The notes: generated by a model not told the origin, from the sequence alone. DNA of 64,000 nucleotides from Portunus trituberculatus (GCF_017591435.1 NC_059297.1:670580-734579); one strand, 5' to 3'; shown: positions 27,890 to 42,292, counted from the stretch's first letter. Made by a program: numbers and translations.

Positions 27890-27935
27890 AATGGACGTTG
27901 TGGTGGTTTTCGTGGTGGTGGTGGTAGTGGTAGTG

Positions 27936-28024
<89 letters not shown>

Positions 28025-28076
28025 CGTTGTAGTTGTTGTAGTTGTAGTGATAGTAATAATAGAAGTGGTGGTGGTG

Positions 28077-28136
<60 letters not shown>
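27890..28136. repeat. (GTG/GTA/GTT)n trinucleotide tract
   Basis: Blocks of GTG, GTA and GTT units. In one frame it reads as poly-Val, which is a repeat artefact. Confidence 0.96.
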
Positions 28137-28192
28137 TCAATAACAATAAATACATTGTTTTTTTTATTGTTGGATTGTCATTTATACTAACA

Positions 28193-28665
<473 letters not shown>

Positions 28666-28759
28666 TCGCTGTCTGTCTATTCAGCTCCCTTGAGGAAAAA
28701 TGTAAGTTTAAAAGAATAAGATTTTCTTTTCTATTCAGCTATTGACAGGACCCCAACGA

Positions 28760-28763
<4 letters not shown>

Positions 28764-28851
<88 letters not shown>

Positions 28852-28924
28852 ACAATGGAGAAGAAAGAAACGATAAAACGATCGAGACAGGAGAAAGAGA
28901 AAATGATGTTGGCGAAGATAAAGA

Positions 28925-28998
<74 letters not shown>

Positions 28999-29130
28999 TT
29001 GGCAATAATGTCCAGGTGGGAGAGAGATGTGTGGAGGAAGAGAAAGACCACCCAAATATACACCGGCCATTTGCTCAGCAGCCGTAGATAAAAGGTGACC
29101 AGCGAACCAGACACTTCCAGAAGAGACTAT

Positions 29131-29211
<81 letters not shown>
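28764..29211. repeat. Two (GA)n arrays and a (GT)n array
   Basis: (GA)n 28764-28848, (GA)n 28929-28996, (GT)n 29135-29211. Confidence 0.98.
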
Positions 29212-29212
<1 letters not shown>

Positions 29213-29614
29213 CCTTGGAGGCAAAACAAAGAGAGTGAAAGAGAGAAAGAGACATACAGACACACTGAAGATTGGTTAAATATAAGTTCCTGTTCAGCAA
29301 GTTCATATGAGGCAGTACAATACGCACCAATAATTAGTCTAAGCGGAACGGAATACTTGTGTACTTATGCCTATCATTGCTTCGTATAATATTTATTTTT
29401 CTCGCACGTAATATATACTTAGGATTTTAACTTTTTATAGCTCTAACGCACATCATACAAAAAGCCTCTACTAATTGTGATCTTGTTAGCCTCTCGGTAA
29501 AAAAAAAAAAAGAGTTGCCCTGGAAACGGAATGATATCTTTTAGCGTGGAAAGTTATGTAATTATCAATCCTGAAGCTAAATATAAACTCTGGTGAAATC
29601 GTCAGACAAATTAC

Positions 29615-29618
<4 letters not shown>

Positions 29619-29710
<92 letters not shown>

Positions 29711-29718
29711 GTGTGTGT

Positions 29719-29785
<67 letters not shown>

Positions 29786-29840
29786 GGTTTATTAGAAATT
29801 GCAGCCCAAAGGCTGAAAATTTGCAGAAAAGGGGTGGATG
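29619..29840. repeat. (GA)n-(TG)n-(AAT)n with LINE-end-like flank
   Basis: (GA)n 29619-29706 and (AAT)n 29721-29784, followed by ACGGTTTATTAGAAATTGCA. The same (AAT)n-to-flank junction recurs at about 42862, which suggests a shared element end (an AATAAA-type 3' end on the minus strand with an (ATT)n tail). Confidence 0.6.
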
Positions 29841-29941
29841 TATTTGTACATACTTTATAAAACAAAACAAAACAAAACAATTAAAGACTTAATATTATAC
29901 AAGAATAACTTAATATTATACAAGAATAAAATAAACGAATG

Positions 29942-29945
<4 letters not shown>

Positions 29946-30017
<72 letters not shown>
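29946..30017. repeat. (GT)n microsatellite
   Basis: About 36 uninterrupted GT units. Confidence 0.97.
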
Positions 30018-30019
<2 letters not shown>

Positions 30020-30118
30020 CCCACGAAGATTGCACATCAAAATCCAAAGAAAAAAAAAAGTTTAAAGCCACAAAGAAAGATGAACATTCCTGAAAATATT
30101 GAAAAATGCGCTTGAATA

Positions 30119-30640
30119 AAATAGATAGATAGATAGATAGATAGTTTATTGACCACAATTTTTTTTTTACAAGGTTAAGTGGTCCACAACATTACATTTT
30201 ATAATTATTGTCTACATAACATTATCCTTCTCACATGCGCACACAACCATAACATAAAAAAATGAAACATTATCTTAAAAGACATCGGTAAAACCAGATC
30301 ACTAAATCACATTGCTATCCTAACCAACTGATCACAATATAACACTAAGTCACTAAAAAGACATTACCACAATAAAACAATAACTAAAACATATAAAATA
30401 AAAAAAAACAACAGTTCAAAGTCTGAACAATTTAAATCCAAATTAAAAAAGTATAAAACAAATCTCACACCAAGATATGTATTTAAGACCCGAGACTACT
30501 AAAAGCCAAAGAATATAAGTGATAGCGTGAACACTATCTTCAACAAGAACAAACATTATACTAAATTACTTAACCATAGGAAAGACCACAAATAAAACAT
30601 TAAATAAAAACATACAGAATGACTTGTGTAGACCGACTGA
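30119..30640. other. AT-rich stretch beginning with (GATA)n
   Basis: A short (GATA)n runs into GTTTATTGACCACA and about 450 bp of A-rich DNA. It may be the 3' end of an unrecognised retroelement on the minus strand. No coding signal. Confidence 0.35.
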
Positions 30641-30643
30641 CAC

Positions 30644-30646
<3 letters not shown>

Positions 30647-30692
<46 letters not shown>

Positions 30693-30950
30693 GGGATGGA
30701 AGGAAAAAGGGAGGGGGAAAAATATATATAAGATCTTTCCGTTTCTCATTTCCCCGTGTCATCGCCTTGCCTAGTTTTCATCTCAGCTGTCATTTCGCTT
30801 CCCCATCCTAACCTAACTTTCCCTCTACCTCCTTCCTTGGCCTCTCTTCTAGGGCTTCTGTCTCTCCTTCACTTTTCATCTCCCTTCCTCCTGTCATTCT
30901 GTTCTAGGTGCACTATACTTCTTTTTTTAACACTCCCTGTCTCCCTCTCT

Positions 30951-31005
<55 letters not shown>
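30647..31005. repeat. (GA)n and (CT)n microsatellites
   Basis: (GA)n 30647-30690 and (CT)n about 30955-31005. Confidence 0.96.
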
Positions 31006-31009
<4 letters not shown>

Positions 31010-31900
31010 TTTCTTGTTTTGTTTCTCGTATCTTAGCAACCTCCCATCCTTCTTGGCTTCATTCTCTCCTATATTCTGTGTCAGTCTAGTTCAATTCTGG
31101 TGTTTCTGTCTTCAGCCTCCCTAACTTAGCTGTCTCTAATTTTCTGTTCTTTCCTCTGTCCTCAATAGTATTCTGTCCTGTCCATCTTGTTTTCCCTTGT
31201 TTTCCAACCATAGCCTTTTTTTTCGTCCGTCTCTTGCCTTTCCTTGCTTTCCGTTTCACCTTGTAAGTCCCCTTGCCTTCTTTTCGTCTCGATTTCCTGT
31301 TCTTCTCGTTTTCCTTTTCCCTTGGCTTCCGTCTATCCTCAGCCTTTTTTGCCTTCATTTCGCTTCGATTTCCTGTCCTTCCCTTACCCGTTTTTTCTTT
31401 GGCCTCCGTCTATCTCCACCCTTCTTTGCATTCCATACCTCCTGTCCTTTGCCGCACCTCCCTCCTGTTCACTACTCTGATTGCCCTGTCACACCTTGAC
31501 GCCTTGGCTCTATCCGTGAATATATGCTGTCGTCGCCTTCCTAAAACTGATAATATTGATTACATGCAGGGCCGGCTAAATATAAGGGAGGCAGCGTCTA
31601 CACTGTGATTGAAGCTAGTCAAGAGTAAATCCCTGTGATATCCCCCCAATACAATCTTATATGAAAGGGTCTTGGTTGCGAGTTTTACGTTGGATACGCC
31701 ACTGTCACAGGTGGTTTATTACATTTCTTTTTCTTTGCCTGTGTGACCTGCGTGATTTTTTTTCTTTTCCTCTCTCTTAGTGCTTGCGGCAAATACCTTG
31801 CTTCCTTCCTTCTTAAAGTGCATGTTTTGTCTCGAATACGTCTCAGTTTTAGCATTTTTATTACAGTTTCTCTATCTTTTTGCTGATGTTTCTCTTTTCT
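31010..31900. other. Pyrimidine-rich unassigned DNA
   Basis: CT-rich with loosely repeated TTTTCC/GTCTCGATTTCCTGT phrases (about 31275-31430). The long frames here are compositional. Confidence 0.5.
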
Positions 31901-32006
<106 letters not shown>

Positions 32007-32663
32007 TACATTGTCATCATCAGATACCCTTCCCATTGCCAGCGCAATTTGTTATTATCCTCGCACTTGGAATCACTACCGGCAGTATTTACTCGAGTGT
32101 TAATCATCGGAGAGTGAATTCCTGGCGGTAGCTGCACGGTCACGAATGGAAGCAGCGTTTCCTTCTGACTGAGGTATAAGCAGCCACCAAAGCACCGTCC
32201 TGCTGTTCGACTTAATGCTCAACAAACATGAAAGAGAAAAAAATTTGTTCGTAGTGTGCACTGGAGCACAAGCCGTGGCAGTGACAGGAATTTCACCTTT
32301 AGTAGTCGTAGGAACCCCAGTATTTAGAAACGCCTTCCCTTCTCACTATGACAGTTTCCCAAGGCCACAGAGAGAACTAGATGGGTTTTCAAGACAGTTC
32401 CTCCTTTTTATAAACTAGAAATCTTGACAATCAATTACCAAAACCATAAAAAACAGTCTTAAAAACACGAGTATCTTGAACCGGAACCTTTGAAAAGCAC
32501 TGATGGTGATACCAGAACTTTGCTAAATACGGGACTATGAGTAGTTGTGCTCCTGAGTGGAGTATGTCTTTGCAGCGGCTCACCTATACTTATAGTGATA
32601 GGAAACTTACCTAGAGACATAGAAGTGATAAAAGATATGTGCTTCATGGCCTGGTATGGAGAG

Positions 32664-33013
<350 letters not shown>

Positions 33014-33175
33014 GTTTGAGTCATTTTATTTCATATGCACTTATATTTGCATCTCAATACACTATTGCAAGAAGTTATGGTTATTGGATATTGCAACACT
33101 TAATAATTTTCATGGTTCAATGTTGAGCTGAAGAGCATTTTCACATACATATGTAATTATTAATATTGTTGTTGA

Positions 33176-33177
33176 TG

Positions 33178-33245
<68 letters not shown>

Positions 33246-33272
33246 TTGTTTTGTTATTATTATTATTATTAT

Positions 33273-33358
<86 letters not shown>

Positions 33359-33369
33359 TATTATTATTA

Positions 33370-33419
<50 letters not shown>

Positions 33420-33438
33420 GTTAGTAGTAGTAGTAGTA

Positions 33439-33486
<48 letters not shown>
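33176..33486. repeat. Long (TTA)n-(TAG)n trinucleotide tract
   Basis: (TTA)n with few breaks to about 33420, then (TAG)n to 33486. The poly-Leu, Tyr, Ile and Asn frames here are artefacts. Confidence 0.97.
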
Positions 33487-33508
33487 TTGTTATTATTTTT
33501 ATTATTGC

Positions 33509-33700
33509 CATTATTGTTCTTGCATTTGTTGTTTTCTTTTTCTCCCGTCATCATCATCATTATCATTTCGTTTAGCTGTGATGTCATGTCCCTCCAGTTT
33601 TCAGGACATTATTGTTCTTGCATTTGTTTTCTTTTTCTCCCGTCATCATCAGCATTATCATTTCGTTTAGCTGTGATGTCATGTCCCTCCAGTTTTCAGT
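33509..33700 (+). repeat. Recent 95-98-bp tandem duplication
   Basis: CATTATTGTTCTTGCATTTG occurs at 33509 and 33607. Both copies continue through CTTTTTCTCCCGTCATCATC to CATGTCCCTCCAGTTTTCAG with only a 3-base gap and one substitution. Confidence 0.93.
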
Positions 33701-33704
33701 GTTC

Positions 33705-34668
33705 TCGACGCGTTAGATCGCGATGAACTGTATTTCCCATCTATAAGAAAATTCATAAAGGCCTTGAGTCGTTAGGAATTCGACACGTGTAGCACAGTGA
33801 TCTATGCACACCCACACTTTACACTCTATCTACTACATAAAGCCAGACGCCCTCGCTGCAGTAAAAGGTTTCCAGCTAGAATATAACATGTACCCTTCCC
33901 ATACACTGAAATCATAACACTAGATAGAGATCAGTTAACAGCGCGCCGTAAAGTAAGGATTCCGCATATGTCAGGAAGTATAGAGTGCTTTTGTTATGCT
34001 CTTGTCGACCTCATAATGCAGCGGCTTGCTCATCCTTCAGCACTAAACCCGAGGACGCGACCGTCACCTCCACGCGGCTAAGATGTAAGATATGGTGAGG
34101 GAAGGTTTATAGTCAAGGATTATGGAAATAGAGTTTGATATTCTTTACGGCGGGAACTCAGCGTTTCACAAGTAAAAGTAAAGCCCTCAGATACATAAAA
34201 ATTGTGTGAAGTAAAAGTAAAACGTATGAGTTAAAAATTATGTTTATTAACCTGCATCACTTTGCTGTGTATGCACTCCATCCTAGTCGCATTCCATCAC
34301 CTGCAATTACTTTGTTGTTTAATAAGTAAGTGCAGTTTTACACTTTTCATTACAATTCTGTTGAAGACGTATATTCTTTTCAACATTATCAACTAACCAG
34401 TGCAGAACGAGTGCATAGCTGAACTGGATGGCTTCACACCTCCTTTGTGGCAGAGTTTCATCGTAACTGCAATATCAAATATAGGATTATCAAGATTATT
34501 TTTTACCATATGGAACAAGTCAAATTAGTAAAACCATTGCACAGTCTTTGCAAGAACCTCACAAAGATATCAATGGAATTAAAAGAAAAGGTAACTAACT
34601 AATATAATATTTACAGATGGACATAGAAGAGAAAAGAAATATGTCACAGTGGATTATGAATAAGGAAC

Positions 34669-34670
<2 letters not shown>
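33705..34670. other. Unassigned intergenic DNA
   Basis: Nothing supportable. Confidence 0.5.

Positions 34671-34747
<77 letters not shown>
34671..34747. repeat. (GA)n microsatellite
   Basis: Uninterrupted GA units. Confidence 0.97.
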
Positions 34748-34748
<1 letters not shown>

Positions 34749-34749
34749 A

Positions 34750-36105
34750 GTGTAGTGTTAGTGTAGATCCGTCTATTTATAATATATTTTTTGTGTGTTT
34801 CCAGCCAGGCTTAATATCGATGTTTGGCTGTGTCCTGTCCATTGTGAGCAGGTCCCTCGCTCTAGTTTGCTTTCAGAGAGTCATCGTGTGCTCGGTGAGT
34901 AGTTTGCATGTGTTTCCAAGACTGGCAGGTTGTCTCGCTGTATTGGTGTTTGCTCTCCTTAATCCATTACTATGTATCATAGAGTTTAATGACAAGTATA
35001 CCGCGGAACTATGAGACAACAGACGTAGCAAACCTTAAAGTCTTCTTTTACTAACCCTTATGTGATAGGACCTTATTATCTGGTGAATATTCTCCTCTCC
35101 AATTGCGAGCAATTTTTTTTTTACTCACCAATGTGTTCTAGTAAGTAAATAGTTGTTCTTTTTTCATGTGTATATTTAGTTTATTCTTCACTTTTTTTTG
35201 CCATATTGATCTCTAACTTTTTAATCACAATTTTCTTTCCTCGTTTCCTTAATTATCTGTATTTTCTCTTCACATTGATATAATTGTTGTTTGATTTCAC
35301 AGATTTACAGATTTAATTTTTTCTCCTTCTTTCCCTTCACTTTTGTTTCGTATAGTTTCTACAATTTTCCTCCAGTCTTGATATTCAAACAACTCCATCC
35401 ATTATGCTAAAACCTACATGCTCGTTATATATATGATATAAATGATTAAATATTATTGGCAACATTTATTACTCAAAAATCTTCACACCAATAAAATTAA
35501 CACAGAAGACAACAAAGAGGAATCTGCATTGATCCTCTCAGTCCTGATGTCACACACTGCGTCAAGTCACTAAAGGAGTCATCACTGCATAAACAGTTAT
35601 TTGATTCACCATTGATCTAGACAGGTATTGGAAGGCACCAAGTTTAATATTCCTTATTTTTTAATCTCCTGTAAACTTTTTCGTAGCAAAGAAGTACTTC
35701 CTTTAACACCAACAACTTTTACATTGCTGAATTTAAGGTATAACCGGAAGGGCAAATTGTTTTTACCATTTTTATAAACTGAGCGTCGAGACTTGTTAAG
35801 CGCGTTTTGGTTGTATGAAGCTTAAACTTTGTTTGATTAGCAGGCCAACTGTAGATTCTGTAGGCCCACATAAAGTTATTCAGTTTATTGTATTTATTTA
35901 TTGTCCAGCCGAGCGGTTTCACTGGTAGTTGTAGTGTTTCTTAACAACCCAGGTGTACAAGGAAAACTCAGTATATAAAAGTTAGTATATTATGTACAAA
36001 TTTACAAGTGCTGTCCACACGCCACGTACAAGTACATACGGAAACGTGTTTTAAACTCGGGAAAATGTTTGTAATGTCACTGAGTTCACAGAGTCAGTAA
36101 GTTCC
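34750..36105. other. Unassigned AT-rich DNA
   Basis: Nothing supportable. Confidence 0.5.
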
Positions 36106-36109
36106 CGCA

Positions 36110-36250
36110 GCACACAGGTTAGACGCACACACACTTGACGCACCCCGCAGTTCCCAGTCGCCGGTTATCTTCTTTCTGCCGGCCGTCGCCGGCGCCCACC
36201 GCGCCCAACCTCCAAGATGCTGACACAAGGGCGTCGGTCATGTGACGGGG
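36110..36250. promoter_or_regulatory. CpG-dense island in AT-rich surroundings
   Basis: About 140 bp with clustered CpG (GCCGGCCGTCGCCGGCGCCC) and AACCTCCAAGATGC, in a neighbourhood poor in CpG. It could be a core promoter or 5' exon of an unseen gene. No linked reading frame supports this. Confidence 0.2.
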
Positions 36251-36736
36251 GAAATGTACATTGGGTGTATTGTGTCGTGCATTACATTTATTTCTCACTG
36301 GTAGTGATACCTATATAAAATGCATCCTACCTATGGAGATTATAGTAATTTATTTATTTATCTGAGTCAATCATGAATGCAACGAAGTACTAGTTAGTTT
36401 TATGAAATAGAGAAGCACCTGCAGCCCGTGTTTAAGGAAAAGGCGAGGTCAGCATTTACATATGTTGCACCACATTACGAAAGATTGCACCAGATTTCTA
36501 TAATGATTAATATACTTATGTACAATGGTGCTAACTAACCTATGGCGGTTACAGACTTATTGGTAGACACGTGGCTTGGTTCCTCCTGACGTTAGGAGCG
36601 AGGGGAAGGAGTTGCTCTTTTCCCAGCGCCCTCATACGAGTGACGGGTAATTTGTTCATGTACGTTGCCTTGTTATAAACCTTTCCGTTACCTGCTCCAA
36701 CCAGGCCCGTACTATTTGCTGCTGCTACTCCGCCTC

Positions 36737-36737
<1 letters not shown>

Positions 36738-36812
<75 letters not shown>
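36738..36812. repeat. (CA)n microsatellite
   Basis: Directly precedes the SINE-B head. Confidence 0.97.
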
Positions 36813-37227
<415 letters not shown>

Positions 37228-37603
37228 CTACGACCTCCTCTTCTTCCTCCTCCTCCTCCTCTTACCAGATTAACCAGCTCAACCAGAGTCGAGAATTGCA
37301 CAAACGTTCTCCACGGCTCCTCGTCACTCGGGTAGAATGACCCCAGCATCAATAGCAGACAAGATTCATAATGTGAGACTTGAGCTTCCACAAGTACACT
37401 GTTGAATAAGAGAGATATAGTCCTCTTTCTCCTTCTCCGTCTCTTCCTGCTCCTCCTCCTCCTCGTTTCCCTTTTTTATATCTTAGAGTATTCTTTTTTT
37501 TACACTAGTTCTTATTTAAATGTAAAAAGTCTTAAAATATTTATTCAATGGCCGCCTCGAGTTTGCATTTATTTTTACCTGTTCCTTGTGGTATTCATTA
37601 ATT

Positions 37604-37864
<261 letters not shown>

Positions 37865-38112
37865 TAGGACTTCATATATTACGTAGCATTTTCTTCCTTA
37901 ATAGCGGCTCATTTTCAAGATAGCTCATTTTCCTGCATCTTTTCCTCCTCCTCATAGTCTAATTTCACACCATGTTTCAGATTTTCTTGTCATATATTTG
38001 ATTTTTAATATCTTTATTGTTTTCTTCCGGCATTTTCCACAAGTCATATTGAAGACCTATCTTTTTGGTTTTCTATTCATCTCCATTCCCTGCCCTTTTC
38101 TCTTCCACCTAG

Positions 38113-38183
38113 ATCTCCTCCTCCTCCTCCTCCTTCTCCTCCTCCTCCTCCTCCTCCTCCTCTTCCTCCTCCTCCTCCTCCTC
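38113..38183. repeat. (CTC)n trinucleotide tract
   Basis: Mostly CTC units. They are complementary to the (GAG)n tract 150 bp further on. Confidence 0.93.
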
Positions 38184-38334
38184 TTTTTCTTCTCTGGTGC
38201 CATCCCTCCTCTGAATAAATAGAAAAAATAGATATAAAATGTAAATCGTTCCGTAGACCTTGAAAAAAAGAGAAGATAAGAGGAGGGAAGCAAAAAATTT
38301 ATGAGGCTTGGGTGAACACTCTCAGGAGAAAAGG

Positions 38335-38559
38335 AAGGAGGAGGAGGAGGAGGAGGAGGAGGAGGAGGAGGAGGAGGAGGAGGAGGAGGAGGAGGAGGAG
38401 GAGGAGGAGGAGGAGGAGGAGGAGGAGGAGGAGGAGGAGGAGGAGGAGGAGGAGGAGGAGGAGGAGGAGGAGGAGGAGGAGGAGGAGGAGGAGGAGGAGG
38501 AGGAGGAGGAGGAGGAGGAGGAGGAGGAGGAGGAGGAGGAGGAGGAGGAGGAAGAGGAG

Positions 38560-38591
<32 letters not shown>

Positions 38592-38602
38592 GGAGGAGGA
38601 GG
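38335..38602. repeat. (GGA)n polypurine tract
   Basis: About 89 GGA units, with GGA/AGA mixing near the right end. It reads as poly-Glu, poly-Arg, poly-Pro and poly-Leu in different frames, none of which is a gene. Confidence 0.98.
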
Positions 38603-38699
38603 AACAAGAAGAAGAAGAAAAAGAAGAAAAGGAACAGGAAAAACAGTATATACCACACGTGCGTAGAAAGAAGCAGCAAAGGAGGAAGAAAATGAGGAA

Positions 38700-39530
38700 G
38701 ACCTAGAAACAGTAAGTAATCGTTAGCATGAATAACTAAATATACATTAAAAATTTCCCGAGAAAAACATCGTACCCCAAGAATTCACATGTTTCCCGAA
38801 TATTTCTGGACTTATAAAACGTGCGGCCGCGAGGGTTGGTAGTGAGTGAGGGCTGTGCACAGAGGAAGGGGAAGAAAGAAGGGAAGATGAAAGGTGAAGC
38901 TTGGAACATGATGAAAGGGTCGTGAGGAGGAGCAAGAGAAGAACGGGGAGAAGGAAGACGAAGAGAACGAAGAGGAGAAGGAAAAGACTGATAAGAAAGA
39001 CTACAGATTGAGAAATTAATTTTTAAAAACTGATGATGGAGGAGGAGGAGGAGGTGGAGGAGATACAAAGATATATAAACATTGGAATGAAAAGTCAGTT
39101 GAAAAGAAGAATGAACGACAAAATGTGAAGTTGGAAATGCGGGAATGGGAACATGGACACAACACAACAGACTGGTGGCGGTGGTGGTGCTGGTGCTGGT
39201 AGTGCTGGTGTTGGAGGTGGTGGTGGCGGAAGAGGAAACCAGCTAAGTGGAAAGGAAAATAAAGTGAAAAATAGAAAAGTGAGATGGTGGAAAGGCTTGG
39301 TAAAGGATGACGGGTGAGAGGCGCGCTGATGGGAGGTCAGAGGAAGGTAATGGACCTGTGGGGATATATTTTGGGGGGAATTTTTTAATCTGACAACCAC
39401 TCGCGTGTCTCCTAAAGTGACGCGCCGCCAGCTTGAGGTGGGCACAGGAAAGCCCAGCTTTAGGCGACGAGTCAACAGTTGGCAGGTGGAATGGTGACGA
39501 TGATGGTAAAAGTAGTGACTGGACATAAGC
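38700..39530. other. Purine-rich unassigned DNA
   Basis: GA-rich with GGA and GGT runs. The Pro/Ser-rich frames on the minus strand are compositional. Confidence 0.5.
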
Positions 39531-39544
39531 TAAAAAGATCAATG

Positions 39545-39975
39545 AAGCTGCAAGAAGCCGTCAGATCTATACGTGGCAGTCCCTCTACGAAACATACCTA
39601 CTTACCTATCATCCTTAACTCTATTTTCATCTATTTTTTTTAACCCACCGTAGTACTGGGACGCATTTTTGCCATGAGTTTTGTATACGATTAGTCGATT
39701 TTATATACATTAGGAAGAGTCTATCTACGGAGGTCAGAAGATTAATATTTAGAGTCTTCACTATTTTAATCTCCACATAAATTTCTGAATCTGTATAAAA
39801 CCATCAAATAGTATCGCTTTATGGTACTGAAGAGATTAAACTTCTCTTATTACTTACCACTAATAACATGATTTCATTGGCTCTTTTCCATTGATCTATC
39901 ACTCCATTTGAGAAACAATTCCTTTCCTTTTCTTCTTAAACCAGATATTTCTTGAACCCTGTGGTTTCCTGATTA
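39545..39975 (-). mobile_element. LINE 3' remnant split by a MITE
   Basis: 39545-39639 and 39840-39975 match, in order, the 3' end of the LINE in mannanase intron 1 (GCCGTCAGATCTATACGTGG and CTAATAACATGATTTCATTG against its 62.0-62.2 kb part). On the minus strand the second piece reads NCFSNGVIDQWK, similar to the Asn-x-Val-Val-Asp-x-Trp motif at the C terminus of such LINEs. Confidence 0.75.
39640..39839 (+). mobile_element. TTAA-type MITE copy 5, inserted in a LINE
   Basis: Flanked by TTAA on both sides (39640-39643 and 39836-39839). It starts with a CCCACCGTAGTACTGGGACG-type end and finishes at ATGGTACTGAAGAGATTAA. The uninterrupted LINE copy has a single TTAA at the corresponding place (62128-62131). 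Confidence 0.92.
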
Positions 39976-40015
39976 TTGATTCTTGTTCTATGGAAAGCTT
40001 AGAAAATAATGAATA

Positions 40016-40016
40016 C

Positions 40017-40060
<44 letters not shown>
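40016..40060. repeat. (TAG)n trinucleotide repeat
   Basis: About 14 TAG units. Confidence 0.96.
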
Positions 40061-40150
40061 ATTTATTTTTATAGGTAAGAACTCTGTTAAAGTGTATTAC
40101 CTGACACTAGACCTCAATTTCCCTCATAACCCCCGTCATCGTCTCCCATC

Positions 40151-40152
<2 letters not shown>

Positions 40153-40228
<76 letters not shown>
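40153..40228. repeat. (CA)n microsatellite
   Basis: About 38 CA units. Confidence 0.97.
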
Positions 40229-40259
40229 ACCATTATCACCACCACCACCACCAAGAACT

Positions 40260-40940
40260 GACACATCTGAAAGGTTATTTAAAATTCTTGGCACACGAAC
40301 AACAGCTTGAAGGAAGAATGGAAGGAAGGGAAGAGAAAAGAAGAAAGAAAGTAGAACGAAGTTGAGACTGACACTTCAATGAGTTTTATATTCTTTTAGT
40401 TTCAATTCCCAATGGCCGGTGGCCATCCTACATAAATAAGTGAAAAAAAAGAAGACAAATGAAGTATGTATACACGCAAAATGCAAATCCTAGAGTGAAT
40501 CGTGTTGATATAAATGTAGTAAGCAAAGAATATCCCTGGAGAAGGAAGGCCTGTAGGAACGGAGGAGCGGGAAAGTCTGCCGGCCTCCACGGAACAATTG
40601 TACCCGCTTTACGATATGATATTGATGCAAATCCTTGTTGCGTGACTGAAGGCACCCGCGGGACGCACTCACAGTACCAGAGTGTCACAGTACAAACACC
40701 GGTGAAATGGAGCTCTGAGAATGAGAAAGCAAATGAAAGTTAAAGAAATCTTAATTATAGTGAAAAGGTGAGGGTTAGGAAGTAGACATGGGCGGGACAA
40801 CTCGTGCGCTAAATAGATAATAGGAAGACAAGATTGAAAGTGGGAGTCAGAAGTACTTACTTGTATTTGTACTTGTAAGACAGTGAACAAGGGACAGATA
40901 AGACGTCTCGTTGCAGGGGCCTGAAACAGATTTACAACAT

Positions 40941-40971
<31 letters not shown>

Positions 40972-41540
40972 ACGGTTAAAATATGTTTCTAAACTACAGA
41001 ATTTTAGATAATATAAAATAGGAAATGTTTATATTGAAGATTATAAGTTTATATCAGTGGTAAATCTTTATCAAAAGGAAAATGTAGTTAAAAAGCTGAA
41101 TATACTCATTTACGCACAATTCTTATCAAGTCAAAAGAATATTTCACATACGAATAACATTTTCCCACCAGTTAAGGAGACTATCCCTTTTATTACTTCA
41201 CAATTTCAAGGTCTCTTTCTTTCTTTATTCACTTATCCTTGTCTGTTTCGTTCTGGCCTGAGTTCACTTGTCACATCTTGGTGTGTTCATGAGCTGCCCC
41301 GCGCACTCCATCCCTCGTGCCTCTGATCATCAAGTTCTATTACACGAGGCCCGCATTATGGTGATGAGTGAAGGGAAAACATAACGTGTGTCGCGGGCAA
41401 GGTGAAGTTTGTGAAGCAGGAATGTGGCGGCGACGTGCGGCCGGCAGCGGTGATGACTGCGTAGTATTAGTTGACCTTCCATCCGTTGACAGGTTAAGGG
41501 TTCATGTCAAATTTCTAGATACTCATTACCTTTTTTAAGC
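40260..41540. other. Unassigned intergenic DNA
   Basis: Contains a short (GA)n at 40940-40968. No gene is recognised. Confidence 0.5.
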
Positions 41541-41542
41541 CT

Positions 41543-41545
<3 letters not shown>

Positions 41546-41593
<48 letters not shown>
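41546..41593. repeat. (CT)n microsatellite
   Basis: Uninterrupted CT units. Confidence 0.96.
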
Positions 41594-41595
<2 letters not shown>

Positions 41596-41599
41596 CACG

Positions 41600-42285
41600 T
41601 CAAAAGTCATATTTCCTTTTCATTTCATATTTATTCATTTGATTTGACAGGAAGCCTCACCATGAAAGCGACAGTTCGACTCCCCGGTGGCTGAGCATCG
41701 AACGTTTGTCTCACTCACACGACTACCTCTTGACGTGCGCTCTGTTGTGTTCAGTCATTCCCTGCACACATCCACTGACAGTTGAATGAACATCACTTGG
41801 CGTATGTCATTCATGCACCCCCGAAAAGAAAGAAAGAAAAGTGGTGTGTGTTAAGTTTTTAATCAGCTTGAGCTTTATCCTAGAACTTCTAAGATTTTAT
41901 GTAAATGTGATAAATGTGGTCAGGGAGTTATCTATTTATCTATCTGTGTGTTTGTATTCGTCGTTAAGACACATTGCAAGTATTAGTAAGGTTTTGAAAG
42001 GTAAGCTGACTGATAGTGACGTAAGGGTGAAGCACAGGATGGTGAGAAACAAAGGGTGCTAGCAATTAATGATTTAAGTACAACAAAGATATTAGCAAAA
42101 ATTAAAGGAAAGAGACAAAAAAACAAAGGAACTTAACATTCTAAAAAAAAATCGTAATCTTATCAAATGAAGAAGCATATGGGAATGGGACATGAGAGAC
42201 GTTAATTAATGTACTCGTACGTTAGTTGTTGGTGATAAGAGTCAGTTTTCGACAATAAAAGATAATTGAGCAATGTAATGACTTA
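41600..42285. other. Unassigned intergenic DNA
   Basis: Nothing supportable. Confidence 0.5.
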
Positions 42286-42291
42286 TAGCAG

Positions 42292-42292
<1 letters not shown>

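Noticed and set aside
27883..28190. Poly-Val and Leu/Gln-rich frames
   Set aside because: Translations of the (GTN)n trinucleotide tract.
38057..38706. Poly-Pro, poly-Glu, poly-Arg and poly-Leu frames
   Set aside because: All are readings of the (GGA)n tract in different frames.
39095..39542. Pro/Ser-rich minus-strand frames of about 100-143 codons
   Set aside because: Compositional in a purine-rich region, with no domain and no splice structure that I could support.
41660..41700. tRNA-like B box (GTTCGACTCCC)
   Set aside because: No matching A box or foldable head was found around it.
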